Source: Gimesia algae
GTDB taxonomy: Bacteria > Planctomycetota > Planctomycetia > Planctomycetales > Planctomycetaceae
Reading direction: 5' to 3'
Length of the DNA stretch: 64,000 bases
Assembly: GCF_007746795.1 (NCBI RefSeq)
Contig: NZ_CP036343.1
Location: 1,988,531-2,052,530 of the forward strand
Shown here: positions 27,116 through 36,668 of the stretch, one piece after another
Layout: each line of letters begins with the position of its first letter
Position numbering within the stretch: position 1 is the stretch's first letter
Notes under the pieces: model-generated
What the model saw: the letters and a program-made list of their open reading frames with translations, nothing else
What the model was told of the DNA's origin: nothing
Databases searched by the model: none
Position numbers and translations under genes: made by a program

Positions 27116-27786
27116 GAATTATTTCAACGATCATTCAAGCCTGACAACACTCACTTTCCTGTTCTATAAGTAATCGTACACTCATTGAATTTTTCAGGTC
27201 GAGTTTTAAAGAGAATCTGCATAATATCCACAATTATCTGTAGTTTGAAGAGTCTCACCATTCAGACACAGTTTTGTTATCCTGTTTGAAGTTAAAACCT
27301 TACAGCAAATAACGTCTAGTGTCAGACGGTTTTGGGAGAGACCAGATTCAACGTCTGGCTGATTGGAAAAAACAAGAATGGACCCAACTCACAATCTGTG
27401 AGCGGATTCAGAAAAGAAGAAAGCCAGGCATGAATACAATGGTTACGATCCTGACGTCGAGTTCCCGTGGTTCAAAAATGACAATCACACTGATCTTCAA
27501 ATTGGGGTAGTCCAATCTCAGTTTCCACGCTCAGGCAGACTGGACACCGCCTCCGAACCAATCAGAAATCGATGTTATCAGTGCCGTCATCCAGATGGTT
27601 GAATCAGGCGCATTGATCTGGTGTTATTTCCTTGTTCAGTTTAAGCAGGAAGGAAGTAGTGGGTTTTATTCTACCCAACCAAGTGTACGAAACACTGGTG
27701 AATTTTCAGCAGGACTAAAAAATTACTCATGCGCGCTTTATCAGGCAAAGAAATCAATTGAGGAATCGGTAGTCCGAAATCCGCCT
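27116..27786. other. Gene-free region upstream of the ECF cluster
   Basis: About 670 bp without a convincing gene. Short frames (for example 27319-27510 and 27595-27810 on the plus strand) lack family resemblance, ribosome binding sites and balanced codon use. The promoter of the sigma gene should lie in the first 150 bp. The long repeat E1 begins at its far end. Confidence 0.4.
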
Positions 27787-28470
27787 CCCCTGCCCTTGTT
27801 CTATTCCTGAAAACAACGCTTCTCCCGCCGAGATCATTTACTGAAAATATTCGACTTGACTCCCGCCTGACACAAACCAGAATAAGCGTCTAACTGAGTC
27901 GCGCGCGTGCCCAGTTTACAGAGCACTGAAACACGCGCCACTTGTTCCGACTCTTCACTGTAAAACAGCCGGTTTTTTCCAGATTTGCACTGCCTGAAAC
28001 CACACTCGTTCGTGATGTTAACCTGCGGGTCGCCACACTTCGCAGTCCTTCACCCCGACACCATCCTTGTCTCGCCCTATATCGCACCCCTGTCGTCAAA
28101 CATCGCCACATCATTCTGAAAACCCCTTGCTCCCCTCACGCCACTCCCTAAGATTTACCCTCGAATATGAAATCAAACCTAATTGAGAAATCCCCCGCAT
28201 CACTCAATCCTTTCGTGTCAATTCGTGGGTTTCGTGGTAGCAAAAATAATCCTGAACCAATACAACTGGGAAAGCGCACAGTCCGTGTGCCTGACAGAAA
28301 TCTCATCACCCTGACCTGCTGTATCACAAATTATAAAAATCGGCACCCAGCCTCACAGATGAAAATCGCGAACCACTGGAGCGCATCACATTTAACCATA
28401 GCGTCACTCAATCTATTATAGTCGGTCCAAATGGCCCTAAAGACGCTACAGTAAAACTGGACACAGTCTT
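27787..28470 (-). repeat. Long dispersed element E1 (paired with E2 at 56300-56945)
   Basis: Both ends match E2: the left 360 bp (shared GAATAAGCG, AACTGAGTCGCGCGCGTGCC, TGCGGGTCGCCACACTTCGC) and the right 140 bp (ATTATAAA(A/G)ATCGGC, AGATGAAAATC, then the 95-bp repeat). The middle differs. The minus strand holds the remains of a gene: ending at 27890, it reads LRSVATRRLTSRTSVVSGSA, NLEKTG, NKWRVFQC, SVNWARARLS, with an upstream stop codon that E2 lacks. Product unknown. Confidence 0.65.
28378..28470 (+). repeat. 95-bp intergenic repeat, copy 2
   Basis: GGAGCGCATCACATTTAACC, then a stem of AGCGTC...GACGCT around TCAATCTATTATA and GGTCCAAATGGCCC, ending GTAAAACTGGACACAGTC. It forms the right end of element E1 and directly abuts the IS3 remnant at 28471. 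Confidence 0.8.
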
Positions 28471-28590
28471 GTTATCCAGAGACAGATCGGCGACCAGTTA
28501 TTTCATTCATTTGTTCTCGGCTTCCAGTTATTTGAGGCGCCTGACTTCTTCCGATTTCATGCCGTCGTACTGATTCCGCCAGCGTTGAAT
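28471..28590 (-). pseudogene. Degenerate IS3-family OrfA C-terminal fragment
   Basis: The minus strand from 28590 reads IQRWRNQYDGMKSEEVRRLK, stop, LEAENK, stop, MK, stop, LVADLSLDN. This is the HTH end and leucine-zipper segment of an IS3-type OrfA, in a single frame with three nonsense codons. The intact-family form would be RLKELEAENKxLKKLVADLSLDN. It overlaps in homology with the fragment at 5674-5874 (YQRWRIQYGG). It ends exactly at the border of the 95-bp repeat. Confidence 0.7.
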
Positions 28591-28836
28591 CGCATTGGAG
28601 ACGAACTGCCGTCTGTGCAGAGGGCAGCATCAACACAACGGCCTCGCCGACCAAACCCCTTCCCGCGATCCAGAAACTGGTGAAGAGGAAACAACTGGGA
28701 ATCAGCAGTTTGCAGATGAAACCAAAACCAGATTGTTGTGTGCTATGAAACATTGGTGCAGTCATTACCTCAGTCGCATTGAAGAAAAGTGCTACCTTAC
28801 ACACTCTGGATTCGATGCCTTTATTTGTGACGTACT
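28591..28836. other. Unassigned DNA between IS3 remnant and 1320-residue gene
   Basis: No gene is supported. A 110-codon minus-strand frame at 28472-28804 runs through it, but in its lower part it lies in a different frame from the IS3 OrfA homology and has no family features of its own. Confidence 0.35.
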
Positions 28837-31800
28837 CTAACGAGTCTGGTTTACCCAGCGATGGACGACCGCGTTTAAGTCGGGTTCTTCACCTTCGGGA
28901 GTTTCGAAGTAATAATGCTCCAGGCGCGATATCGAGACGCCCAGTTCCTGTTTGCCTGTGGGGCTTAACCCATTGGTGCGTTCAATATCTTTCAGAAGTC
29001 CGAGGACTGTAAACGGGGTGATATTTTCCGGCACCTGATAACGGGCAGATGTGACAACCTGGGTTTTGCGGGTACTCAATCGGTAAACAATCACAAGTAA
29101 AATCAATACTGCGAACACAACAGAGGCAGGAACAATCCATGACTTTTCCGGGGTGCCGTATTCCTGTTGCAGCATAATCTCCGGTTCAACCGAAACGAGG
29201 TCGGCATCATCGAATCGCTGGTAAGTCACTTCATGATCTTCCTGTTTCGGCAATCCAAACGAAAATGTTTCAGGATGCCTGGCGAGATCCGGGCGCGCTT
29301 CCATCGAAACCAGCCAGAGCCTTTCGGAATTGACGGCGTTTTCCGGGCTCGTTTTGTCAAATTGAGAAACCGAGACTCCTTCATTTTCGACCGAGGTCAC
29401 GTTAAATTCTTGGGGCTTCAAATCCACAATCTGATCCAGATCAGGAATCAGTCCAACACCGGTCACACGAACTTCCAGCTTCAATTTACCTGCTTTGGCT
29501 TCGCGTTCATCAAGTGTCTGTGTAATCTGCAGATTCTTAAATGGTCGCACATCTCCCTGCTCCGACGAAGCGTCAATGGGTAGGGGAGCCGAATTGACAG
29601 GGACCACCGCGTAGCCGGAAGTATCCATGAAATCCATGTCGAGAGTCAGGCTTGGAATCTTATCGACTTCCGGCCCTTTGGGCTTCAACAGGAGATACGC
29701 ATAAGGAGTCATTCTCCAGCCATACTCTTCAGTAGCACGGGAATGCACGTCTTCGCTCTGAAATGTGATGGAGAGAATTTCAAAATGTTCTTCCAGGGCC
29801 TGTTTGGCGGCCTCTTCAAATTTATCCCGATAATTTTCCAGCGGACGACCATAATTGTAATAGTAATAGCCGCCTTGATTCTGGTTCTGCAGGTACTTGG
29901 CAAAGCCCCCCGACTCACGTTCAATTTCTTTGGTATGCCGCAGATTGACGAACAGACCAAACGGTGCTTTATGCCCCACGACATCGGAGCCATCAATGGT
30001 AGTTTCCAGCTTGATTTCCGTCACGAGATCCTTGTAATAATCATAGACTTTCTTCGCTTCCCGTGCCTGTTCATGATCGCCGACAATCTTGAATCCGGCT
30101 TTGAGATAACGAAACTTGACACCGGGCTCCACTGCACTGAGCCGTACAAACAGCGCATTGGCAAACTGATCCATATGACGTTTGCCGATTTCGCCCGGCA
30201 GTCCCTCGATGGCTGCGCGGATTAATGGATATTGTGTGGGATCGGAAACCGTCGTATGCGAGATCTTGCCCAGGTCCGGTGCACCCAGACTGGCGTAGAA
30301 CCAGGTTTCGTAGACGGTTGATTCCTGTTTCTCTTCCTCCAGTGTCTCTACTTCAGTCGCATACAGTTCCGCTGCCTTCTGGAACCCCTCCAGCGAAATC
30401 TGGCGTCGCTCGGAGAATTCCGTAGTGCGGTTCAGTTCCTGCTGAAATTCATTTGCATCATGGTCCAGCGCAGCTTTCGCGAGCTGAACTGACCAGGACT
30501 TGGGATATTTCCTGATGGCTTTGCTCAGAACCAGTTGAGCCGTCGCATAACCTTGTACGACTTCGCGTTCAATGTCTTTTTGCTTGCGGTTGGTTTTTGC
30601 CGCTTTCTGCGTGGCCGGTAACCGCCAGACTTTGCCGAGATTGGTGCGCATGGTTTGAATCAGTGATGCCAGAGTATTGGGGTTCAGTCCGTCCACGGTC
30701 CCGTAGATTTTTTCAATGGCATCCAGCTGATAAACTTCTGCAGAGCTATGGACCTGCGTGAATGCCTGAGTAATGAGTTTTTCATCAATTGGTTCAATCG
30801 GTAGATCGTTAATGCGTTGAATCCATCCCGCAAGTTCTTCCAGGTTGCGAACCTGTTTGGAGCGTGTGAGTGGAATTCCCTGGGCACGCTGATTAAAGCC
30901 ATAGGAGAACATATAAATGCTCGTCCGCTGCTGTTCGGAATTGGGATTATGATTTTTCGTCCAGACCCGCAAAAACTGTTCGGCAAGCGACTTCGCCTCG
31001 CGCGGATTCAGGGAAGCCAGTTGTTCAATATAAGGAAACGCTTCATCCTCTTCTTCCACTTTCAGATAGAGTTTTGCGATCGTTGTCTGGAACTCCAGGT
31101 GCAGTGACTGTTCAATCAACGCCATCCATTTCTCATCGGGAAGCATTTCAAGAATTTTCCCGGTCGCGATGGCCTGAATTCGATTCTGACGCTGCATTTG
31201 CGGTTGCATCATCATACTCTCGGTATAGTAATAATTGCCGTAATAATCCCGCTGCATCATTCTGGAACGGCTGGTGGAATAATCATATGTTTGAGAGATT
31301 TGCGCTTCCCGTAACCAGTTGGTTGCCATCATCTGTAACGTCGGCTGCCATTCGCGGGCCTGTTCGGGAGCCGCTTTCAGCAAGGCATCGACGGCTGTTT
31401 TCTGTAATTCCAGACTCTTTAGTCGATAGTGACTGTTCGCACTTTGCGCCTGTATTCCCATCGCGACTGCCGCACCAATGGTCGAAAGAATTTCTTTGCC
31501 CCGTTCAGGACGTTTGCTGAAACTTTCGCTCAGCCAGGCTTGCCCCAATTCCTCTTTGATGCGCGGCGTCAATTCCACCGCACGTTTTAAGGCTTCTTCT
31601 TTTTCGGATGCACTGATCTCACCGACTGCAAGAACAGCCTGCAGAGCCGCCCATGCTTTTTCCAGATGTTCATTTTTTTTCTCGTATTGCGGAAGTGCAA
31701 GATAGTAACGCGATAATAAATTTAATGCTTCGCGATCATCCTGTTTGACAGCCTCTTCAAGGTCAGGCAAAAACTCTGCCAGATGCTGAGCCTGTCCGGA

Positions 31801-32799
31801 ATCTGCCAATAGCCTGGCGATCTGGCGTTGCGTCAAGAGCGTCTTACCGTCCGCGGACTCCGACTTCGTCCCCTCTTTTTCTGGTTGTATTTCGCGAAAC
31901 CGGGTGAGGTACTCTTCGATTGAAAAACCGTTCTGAATCGAGATTCTGAACACACCAGCCAACTGACCGAACAAGGTATTTTTCTGTTTCAGCTGGGCAG
32001 CGAGTTGCGGATTCTGCTGCAATAGCATCTGCATCTGGGCAGAATTGCGGGAATTTTGAGGCAGGTTCTGCGATTGAATTTTTTCAGTTGAATCTGCAGG
32101 TAACAAGGCGGCCAGTTCGAAAAAGTCATCCAGGGTGATCACATTCTTTTCTGCAAACTGAGGAAAGCGCGAGCCTGGTTGCTGTACAGGGTTCTGCAAT
32201 GATGACAGTAATTGCAGATAAAGTGCCTCATATTCTGCTTGCGGAAGCGTATTGAAAAACGTTTTCACTTCGCCCCAGTTGCCGAGTGTGACGTTTTGCT
32301 GCAGCTCTTTCAGCTGCTTTTCAAACTGCTTCAACTCGGCATCCAGTTTCTGCTGATGCGCTTTTTTATCCGCTTCAACCTGCTGTTCTGCAGTAAGCGG
32401 TTTCTGCGCTTCAAGGGGCTGGTCTTCAGTCTGCGCTCCCTCTGATTTTGATTCGTCTTGCTCGTCCGCTGGAGTCGCCCAGACTTTGATAATGGCCGAA
32501 GAGCGTCGATCAAACTTCAGTTTTTTAATCGCCGCCAGTCTTTTCTGCTCATGTGCTTTGTCCTGCGCAGCGCTGGCTGAGGCCTGTGCGGCGGCAGTCG
32601 TTCCTGATGAAACGGTAGAACTGGTGGCAACTGCCTGAGTCTTTACCGGTGTGGCAGAAGCGGGGGCAGACGGAGGAAAGACTTGTGACGTCCGTCCCGA
32701 CGAAGTCACCGCGCGGCCCTGGGCAGAACAGACACCCGCAGTTACTGCAAGAATGAACGTTGCGAATGTGATCGAAAGAGCGAGATGAAGTCGCTGCAT
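28837..32799 (-). CDS. Large planctomycete protein of unknown function, last gene of Bat-like operon
   Basis: A 1320-residue protein with no enzyme family I recognise. A signal peptide (residues 1-27, ending SAQG) is followed by an Ala/Ser/Thr-rich segment, a Lys/Gln/Glu coiled coil (about 80-170), and a long helical region with TPR-like character (about 200-900). A Tyr/Met/Gln-rich patch lies near 510-540 (RMMQRDYYGNYYY) and a second near 970 (NQGGYYYYNYG). A beta-rich part (about 1040-1220) precedes one transmembrane helix near 1240 (VVFAVLILLVIVY) and a 60-residue cytoplasmic tail. It follows the 243-residue protein at 32883-33614 and the VWA genes on the same strand. A scaffold or membrane-linked role with the MoxR/VWA system is inferred only from position. 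Confidence 0.7.
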   Translation of the reverse strand: MQRLHLALSITFATFILAVTAGVCSAQGRAVTSSGRTSQVFPPSAPASATPVKTQAVATSSTVSSGTTAAAQASASAAQDKAHEQKRLAAIKKLKFDRRSSAIIKVWATPADEQDESKSEGAQTEDQPLEAQKPLTAEQQVEADKKAHQQKLDAELKQFEKQLKELQQNVTLGNWGEVKTFFNTLPQAEYEALYLQLLSSLQNPVQQPGSRFPQFAEKNVITLDDFFELAALLPADSTEKIQSQNLPQNSRNSAQMQMLLQQNPQLAAQLKQKNTLFGQLAGVFRISIQNGFSIEEYLTRFREIQPEKEGTKSESADGKTLLTQRQIARLLADSGQAQHLAEFLPDLEEAVKQDDREALNLLSRYYLALPQYEKKNEHLEKAWAALQAVLAVGEISASEKEEALKRAVELTPRIKEELGQAWLSESFSKRPERGKEILSTIGAAVAMGIQAQSANSHYRLKSLELQKTAVDALLKAAPEQAREWQPTLQMMATNWLREAQISQTYDYSTSRSRMMQRDYYGNYYYTESMMMQPQMQRQNRIQAIATGKILEMLPDEKWMALIEQSLHLEFQTTIAKLYLKVEEEDEAFPYIEQLASLNPREAKSLAEQFLRVWTKNHNPNSEQQRTSIYMFSYGFNQRAQGIPLTRSKQVRNLEELAGWIQRINDLPIEPIDEKLITQAFTQVHSSAEVYQLDAIEKIYGTVDGLNPNTLASLIQTMRTNLGKVWRLPATQKAAKTNRKQKDIEREVVQGYATAQLVLSKAIRKYPKSWSVQLAKAALDHDANEFQQELNRTTEFSERRQISLEGFQKAAELYATEVETLEEEKQESTVYETWFYASLGAPDLGKISHTTVSDPTQYPLIRAAIEGLPGEIGKRHMDQFANALFVRLSAVEPGVKFRYLKAGFKIVGDHEQAREAKKVYDYYKDLVTEIKLETTIDGSDVVGHKAPFGLFVNLRHTKEIERESGGFAKYLQNQNQGGYYYYNYGRPLENYRDKFEEAAKQALEEHFEILSITFQSEDVHSRATEEYGWRMTPYAYLLLKPKGPEVDKIPSLTLDMDFMDTSGYAVVPVNSAPLPIDASSEQGDVRPFKNLQITQTLDEREAKAGKLKLEVRVTGVGLIPDLDQIVDLKPQEFNVTSVENEGVSVSQFDKTSPENAVNSERLWLVSMEARPDLARHPETFSFGLPKQEDHEVTYQRFDDADLVSVEPEIMLQQEYGTPEKSWIVPASVVFAVLILLVIVYRLSTRKTQVVTSARYQVPENITPFTVLGLLKDIERTNGLSPTGKQELGVSISRLEHYYFETPEGEEPDLNAVVHRWVNQTR

Positions 32800-32882
32800 C
32801 GGTAGTCACCTTTATCAATACAGAATCAAATTGACAGAATCGTAATTAGAAGGTCGATGGTTTCAGAATTATCTCGTGGCTA

Positions 32883-33614
32883 TCATGAGCCACTTTTGTC
32901 AGGCGGCGGTCCGGAGCTGGCTCCCCGATTGTCCTTGGGCTTCTTCTCTCCGGTCCCTTTTTTCTTACCTTTCTTTTTGCCCTGTTTGTTACAGACACCA
33001 TTACAGCAGCCTTTGCATTGACATTGCTTCGGAATCGGTATTCCCTGCAGATCGGTAAGATCGAGACTGGCCAGTCGAATGACGGCTTCCAGATTTTCCT
33101 GCTGCTCTGTGAATTCATCCTCACTTCCCGACAGTGCAGCATTTTCCGCCAGCAGGCGATAGTTCTGACGCGCCGATTCAATGATTGGTTCCCAGCCCTC
33201 TTTGCCGACCCCCTCAAGCCGCAAAGTCCAGGTCACATAATATTCAGCATTGGCCATCGCGGAACGCGTTTCTTTAACCAGTTCCGCATCTGGCTGAGGT
33301 TCCGACTGCAGTTCTGTTAAGAGTGCCTGCAAATCAAGATAGGCATCGGGCAACTGTCCATTCAGCATCATCGCTTTATCGCGTTCCAGCCGCAATTTCT
33401 GTGCTTCTTTCACACGTTCCGTCGGAACCAGCGGTAATGCTTCATTATAAAGGAGGACCGCCTGATCCCAGTTCTCCTGTTTGCCCGCAGCCTGCGCAGC
33501 CTTGATTTTCTGGTCCACCTCATCAAGTTTAAGCTGTGCCTGCCCCGGTCCGTAATGATAGGCCCCTACAAAGCACGGGACCAATCCCCAGCAAAGCAAC
33601 ATCATGATTCTCAT
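32883..33614 (-). CDS. Exported helical protein with Cys-rich and Lys/Gly-rich tail, unknown function
   Basis: The start is placed at the ATG 33614-33612, with GGAAGG upstream and a leader MRIMMLLCWGLVPCFVG; the frame is open 21 codons further. The 243-residue product has a helical core with TPR-like spacing (AAGKQENWDQAVLLYNEAL), then a C-terminal cluster CQCKGCCNGVCNKQ followed by KKKGKKKGTGEKKPK. The cysteines could bind metal, and the basic tail could bind nucleic acid or an acidic surface. Located between the second VWA gene (75 bp away) and the 1320-residue gene, probably in one operon. Confidence 0.65.
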   Translation of the reverse strand: MRIMMLLCWGLVPCFVGAYHYGPGQAQLKLDEVDQKIKAAQAAGKQENWDQAVLLYNEALPLVPTERVKEAQKLRLERDKAMMLNGQLPDAYLDLQALLTELQSEPQPDAELVKETRSAMANAEYYVTWTLRLEGVGKEGWEPIIESARQNYRLLAENAALSGSEDEFTEQQENLEAVIRLASLDLTDLQGIPIPKQCQCKGCCNGVCNKQGKKKGKKKGTGEKKPKDNRGASSGPPPDKSGS

Positions 33615-33688
33615 TGGACTTTCCTTCCTGCAATCAGTTCCAATTGCACAAGAGACGAATTTGTTTCCTGTTTCCATTTACCCGACGG

Positions 33689-34726
33689 TCATGAGGCCGC
33701 GGGCTGCCGTTGTTTTGATTTCCGGGAGCGGTCCGAGTTCTGACTGGACTGCTCCCTGTTTCTTCGACTCGTTAACACGCCTGGTTTCCAGCCAGTCCCC
33801 CAATAATGGAGCAACCAGGGTAACAGCGCATAAATTAATGCAGATAAGCCGCAGGCAGCCAGCGCATACTCGCGGCGGGTCAATTTCTCGAAGGGATTCT
33901 CTTCTCCTCCAACTGCCAGATGATCAATCAGATCAGTACTGAGATGTTTCTCATTTCCGTTATGATAGGTGCCATTTAAGCGAATTGCCACCTGCCGCAG
34001 TGTCGAGACATCCTGCCGGGAATGATGTCCGTTGATGAACGATCCTTTCACTGAATCTCCTACGCCGATCACAACAGCATTCGCAACCGAGACCGGCATT
34101 TTCGGCATGCCCACGCCGGGCACCGTATCGCCATCGCTGATCAACAGCAACGTGGTACTGCGGGGATTCCAGGGTTTTGATAATTCGCCTGCTTCCTGCA
34201 ACCCTGAAAACAAGTCGGTCTCGCCTGAAACAAACGCATGATGCATCGGCAGATCATTGAAAATATTGCGAATGACTTCCATATCTTTTGTTTCTTCGAC
34301 AACCCGTTTCGCTGAGTTATAGACGGCGATAACGCTCGTACGATAACGATGCATGTTCGCCCGTGCGAAGAATGAATTCATGACCACGGCAGCACGTTTC
34401 ATACGCGTCTGATCTTTCTCCTGTCCGGCATCTGCCAGACGCATACTGGGAGATACATCCAGGACAATCAGCAGATGCTTCATTTCGCTGTCATCGATCT
34501 TTTCTGCGACGTGAATTTTAGGAGTCAGCAACATTAATGTGATCAGGCCCCAGCAAAGCGCCGTCAGGGACAAAACCCGCATCACCGGAGCAAATCTGGC
34601 CCAGCTGGCTGCCTGCGCAGCAGGACCGAAAACCAGGGGCGCAATCCGTCTGATGCGCCGGGCATGGAGCTGCTCTGCTCCAATGGCAATCACAAATACA
34701 ACCAGTGCCGCCAGCTCTGCTACCAA
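33689..34726 (-). CDS. BatB-like von Willebrand factor A membrane protein
   Basis: A 345-residue VWA-domain protein. A transmembrane segment near 3-18 and another near 50-68 precede the VWA domain, whose MIDAS motif is D90-V-S92-P-S94 (VLDVSPSM). LLLISDGDTVPG lies later in the domain. A third membrane segment sits near 300 (ALAACGLSALIYALLPWLL), and the C-terminus is basic. The start overlaps the end of the preceding VWA gene by 7 bp. Paired VWA proteins after MoxR and DUF58 form the Bat (aerotolerance) type cluster. MoxR ATPases are thought to act on VWA proteins, here at the inner membrane. Confidence 0.83.
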   Translation of the reverse strand: MVAELAALVVFVIAIGAEQLHARRIRRIAPLVFGPAAQAASWARFAPVMRVLSLTALCWGLITLMLLTPKIHVAEKIDDSEMKHLLIVLDVSPSMRLADAGQEKDQTRMKRAAVVMNSFFARANMHRYRTSVIAVYNSAKRVVEETKDMEVIRNIFNDLPMHHAFVSGETDLFSGLQEAGELSKPWNPRSTTLLLISDGDTVPGVGMPKMPVSVANAVVIGVGDSVKGSFINGHHSRQDVSTLRQVAIRLNGTYHNGNEKHLSTDLIDHLAVGGEENPFEKLTRREYALAACGLSALIYALLPWLLHYWGTGWKPGVLTSRRNREQSSQNSDRSRKSKQRQPAAS

Positions 34727-35640
34727 GGTGTGTACCTCAACCCGAATAATGTAAGCGTGCTGCTGCCAAGCAGAATCAGTCCTGCCAGGCTGTAAGGATA
34801 AAAATGATCCATCGATTCCGCGGCGGTCCGCTCCATCCGCGTTTCCTGCATCTTATCAATATGCTGAAAAACCGTTTCGAGCGCCGCGGGGTTTTCCGGC
34901 TCAAACACTTCGCCCCCCGTCAACCCTGTAATATTGACTACAGAGCCCGGAACTTCGCTGGACGCAATATGAATCGCATAAACTACAATCCCGTCCTCTT
35001 TCAGCTTACTGGCAATCTCCAGATCCTGCCCGTTCCCCAGATCAAAGCTGTATCCATCTGACACCAAAACAATCATCCGGTCCCCTTCTTCACGGGAGAT
35101 CAGGACTTCACGACAGGCCCGCAGGGCTTTCCCGATGGATGTGCCTCCCAACCAGTAGGGATGCCCTGGGCTGAGGGGGTCCATAAAGGGGGGCGCACAT
35201 TTGATTGCAGAGACATCCGTAGTCAAAGGCACCCAATGTAGTACTTCGTTTCCAAAAAATGTCAGACCGAACGCATCGCCTTCACGGTAATCGAGAAAAT
35301 TATTAATCGCAGCCATCGAGGCATCGTAGCGTGTTCCTTCTCCGAATGAGGCGGTCATGCTGCCTGAAACATCGACGCACAGTTCGATATTCGTCAGTAC
35401 CCGTTTGGATTGAGGGGCACTCAACTGCTGTGGCCCCGCCAGTATCAGGACCACGACCCCCAGAATCAGAGCCGGTAATGACTGCGCAAAATTGACCAGG
35501 GTTCCCAAATACCGTCCACGCGGTTGAATTCCATGGTCAAAAGGCATCACGACTCGACCACCTTCACGCCGCCAGACCCAGATCAGGAGCAACACCGGAA
35601 ACACTAAAAACACGAGCACCCAAGGGTGAGTGAAACTCAT
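34720..35640 (-). CDS. BatA-like von Willebrand factor A membrane protein
   Basis: A 306-residue protein with N-terminal membrane segments at about 7-23 and 52-68, a VWA domain with a complete MIDAS (D90-V-S92-G-S94, CVDVSGSM; LVSDGYSFDLG), and a final transmembrane helix near 285-300. The order TM-TM-VWA-TM matches BatA proteins. GAGGT upstream of the ATG is spaced slightly long. Overlaps the next VWA gene by 7 bp, so the two are probably translationally coupled. Confidence 0.85.
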   Translation of the reverse strand: MSFTHPWVLVFLVFPVLLLIWVWRREGGRVVMPFDHGIQPRGRYLGTLVNFAQSLPALILGVVVLILAGPQQLSAPQSKRVLTNIELCVDVSGSMTASFGEGTRYDASMAAINNFLDYREGDAFGLTFFGNEVLHWVPLTTDVSAIKCAPPFMDPLSPGHPYWLGGTSIGKALRACREVLISREEGDRMIVLVSDGYSFDLGNGQDLEIASKLKEDGIVVYAIHIASSEVPGSVVNITGLTGGEVFEPENPAALETVFQHIDKMQETRMERTAAESMDHFYPYSLAGLILLGSSTLTLFGLRYTPW

Positions 35641-35789
35641 TGTGACTGACTACCTCTTAAAGAAATACATGTTCCATTAATACAAATTACTGGGCTCTCA
35701 CCAGGTTTTCGTCCTTTCATCATATCATCAAAATACATCACATTATTTTTCAGCACGTTCTCTGAACTAAAATTGAACCGAATCGCCTG

Positions 35790-36668
35790 TCAGGAAGCCA
35801 GCGCAGCCAACTCCTCATCCAGGGCTTCGGCTGGCAGATGCTGATACGGCTCCAGAATCTTCGCTATCTGAGCGACATCCACTTCCTGGTCCGTATGGGG
35901 ACGGTGCAATAGAATTTCCAACTGTTGCAGTAACGGCCCGGCTTCTGCATGTTGTCTCAATGTTTGTGTCACCTGGGAGATATCAGTCTGCTCCAGATGC
36001 AATCGTTTACGCCAGTAGGCAACCAGCATCATCTCCAGTTCAGCCATCTGCGACTTGCTCAGTTTTCCGGAAATGGCTTTCTCCACCATCGGCTGCAATC
36101 GGTCCGATAAAGAAGGTGGTGGCTGATCATTTTCTGCAGCCTCTGCAGGAGTCTTTCGTCTGGCGAACAGAATCACGAGGATCCCCAGTATCCAGGCAAC
36201 GAAGATCAGTGTTAACCAGAACCGATATCCGCCTATTCGGGGAATTGAGACTGCAGCAGGGCTGTTCGGCTCTACTCGATCCGCGGCCAGAATCGAGTCG
36301 ATCTGCACCGGGATCGCAGGAACTTCGCCGAGGGAGCTGTGATCTTTCCGTTCCAGAAACTGAACCAGATTATATGCGCCTGGTTTCAAGCCGTAATATT
36401 CCAGCTCATACCGGAACATGTCCGGACCATGCGGATGCGTGCTGATGATTCGTAAAATAATCGGATCGTCGTCTGCGATCTCTTTGACCTGTAATTCCGA
36501 TCCGGGCAGAATCACCTGTTCAATCCGCGCCGCCATTCCGACAGAAGCAGCCGACTGGTTCTCAGCCAGGCTGGTCTGGGTTGAGCAGAGGCAGAGCGAA
36601 AATATGGCGAAGGAAAGTATAACCATGATCAAAGTTCTGACGGAACAGATTTGTTGATGACTACGCAT
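35790..36668 (-). CDS. Membrane protein of the MoxR-DUF58-VWA cluster (DUF4381/BatD-like position)
   Basis: A 292-residue protein with a signal peptide (residues 1-35), a beta-rich periplasmic part (about 40-145), one transmembrane helix (about 148-168, FWLTLIFVAWILGILVILFA), and a cytoplasmic helical region of about 120 residues. This topology and position between DUF58 and the first VWA gene fit the small membrane proteins (DUF4381 or BatD-related) of such clusters, although sequence similarity is weak to the eye. The ATG shares bases with the stop of the DUF58 gene (TAATG), indicating coupling. Confidence 0.65.
   Translation of the reverse strand: MRSHQQICSVRTLIMVILSFAIFSLCLCSTQTSLAENQSAASVGMAARIEQVILPGSELQVKEIADDDPIILRIISTHPHGPDMFRYELEYYGLKPGAYNLVQFLERKDHSSLGEVPAIPVQIDSILAADRVEPNSPAAVSIPRIGGYRFWLTLIFVAWILGILVILFARRKTPAEAAENDQPPPSLSDRLQPMVEKAISGKLSKSQMAELEMMLVAYWRKRLHLEQTDISQVTQTLRQHAEAGPLLQQLEILLHRPHTDQEVDVAQIAKILEPYQHLPAEALDEELAALAS

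Noticed and set aside
27241-27285. A possible extra piece of the 95-bp repeat (GACACAGTTTTGTTATCC).
   Set aside because: Only about 18 bp agree and no stem or left part is present.
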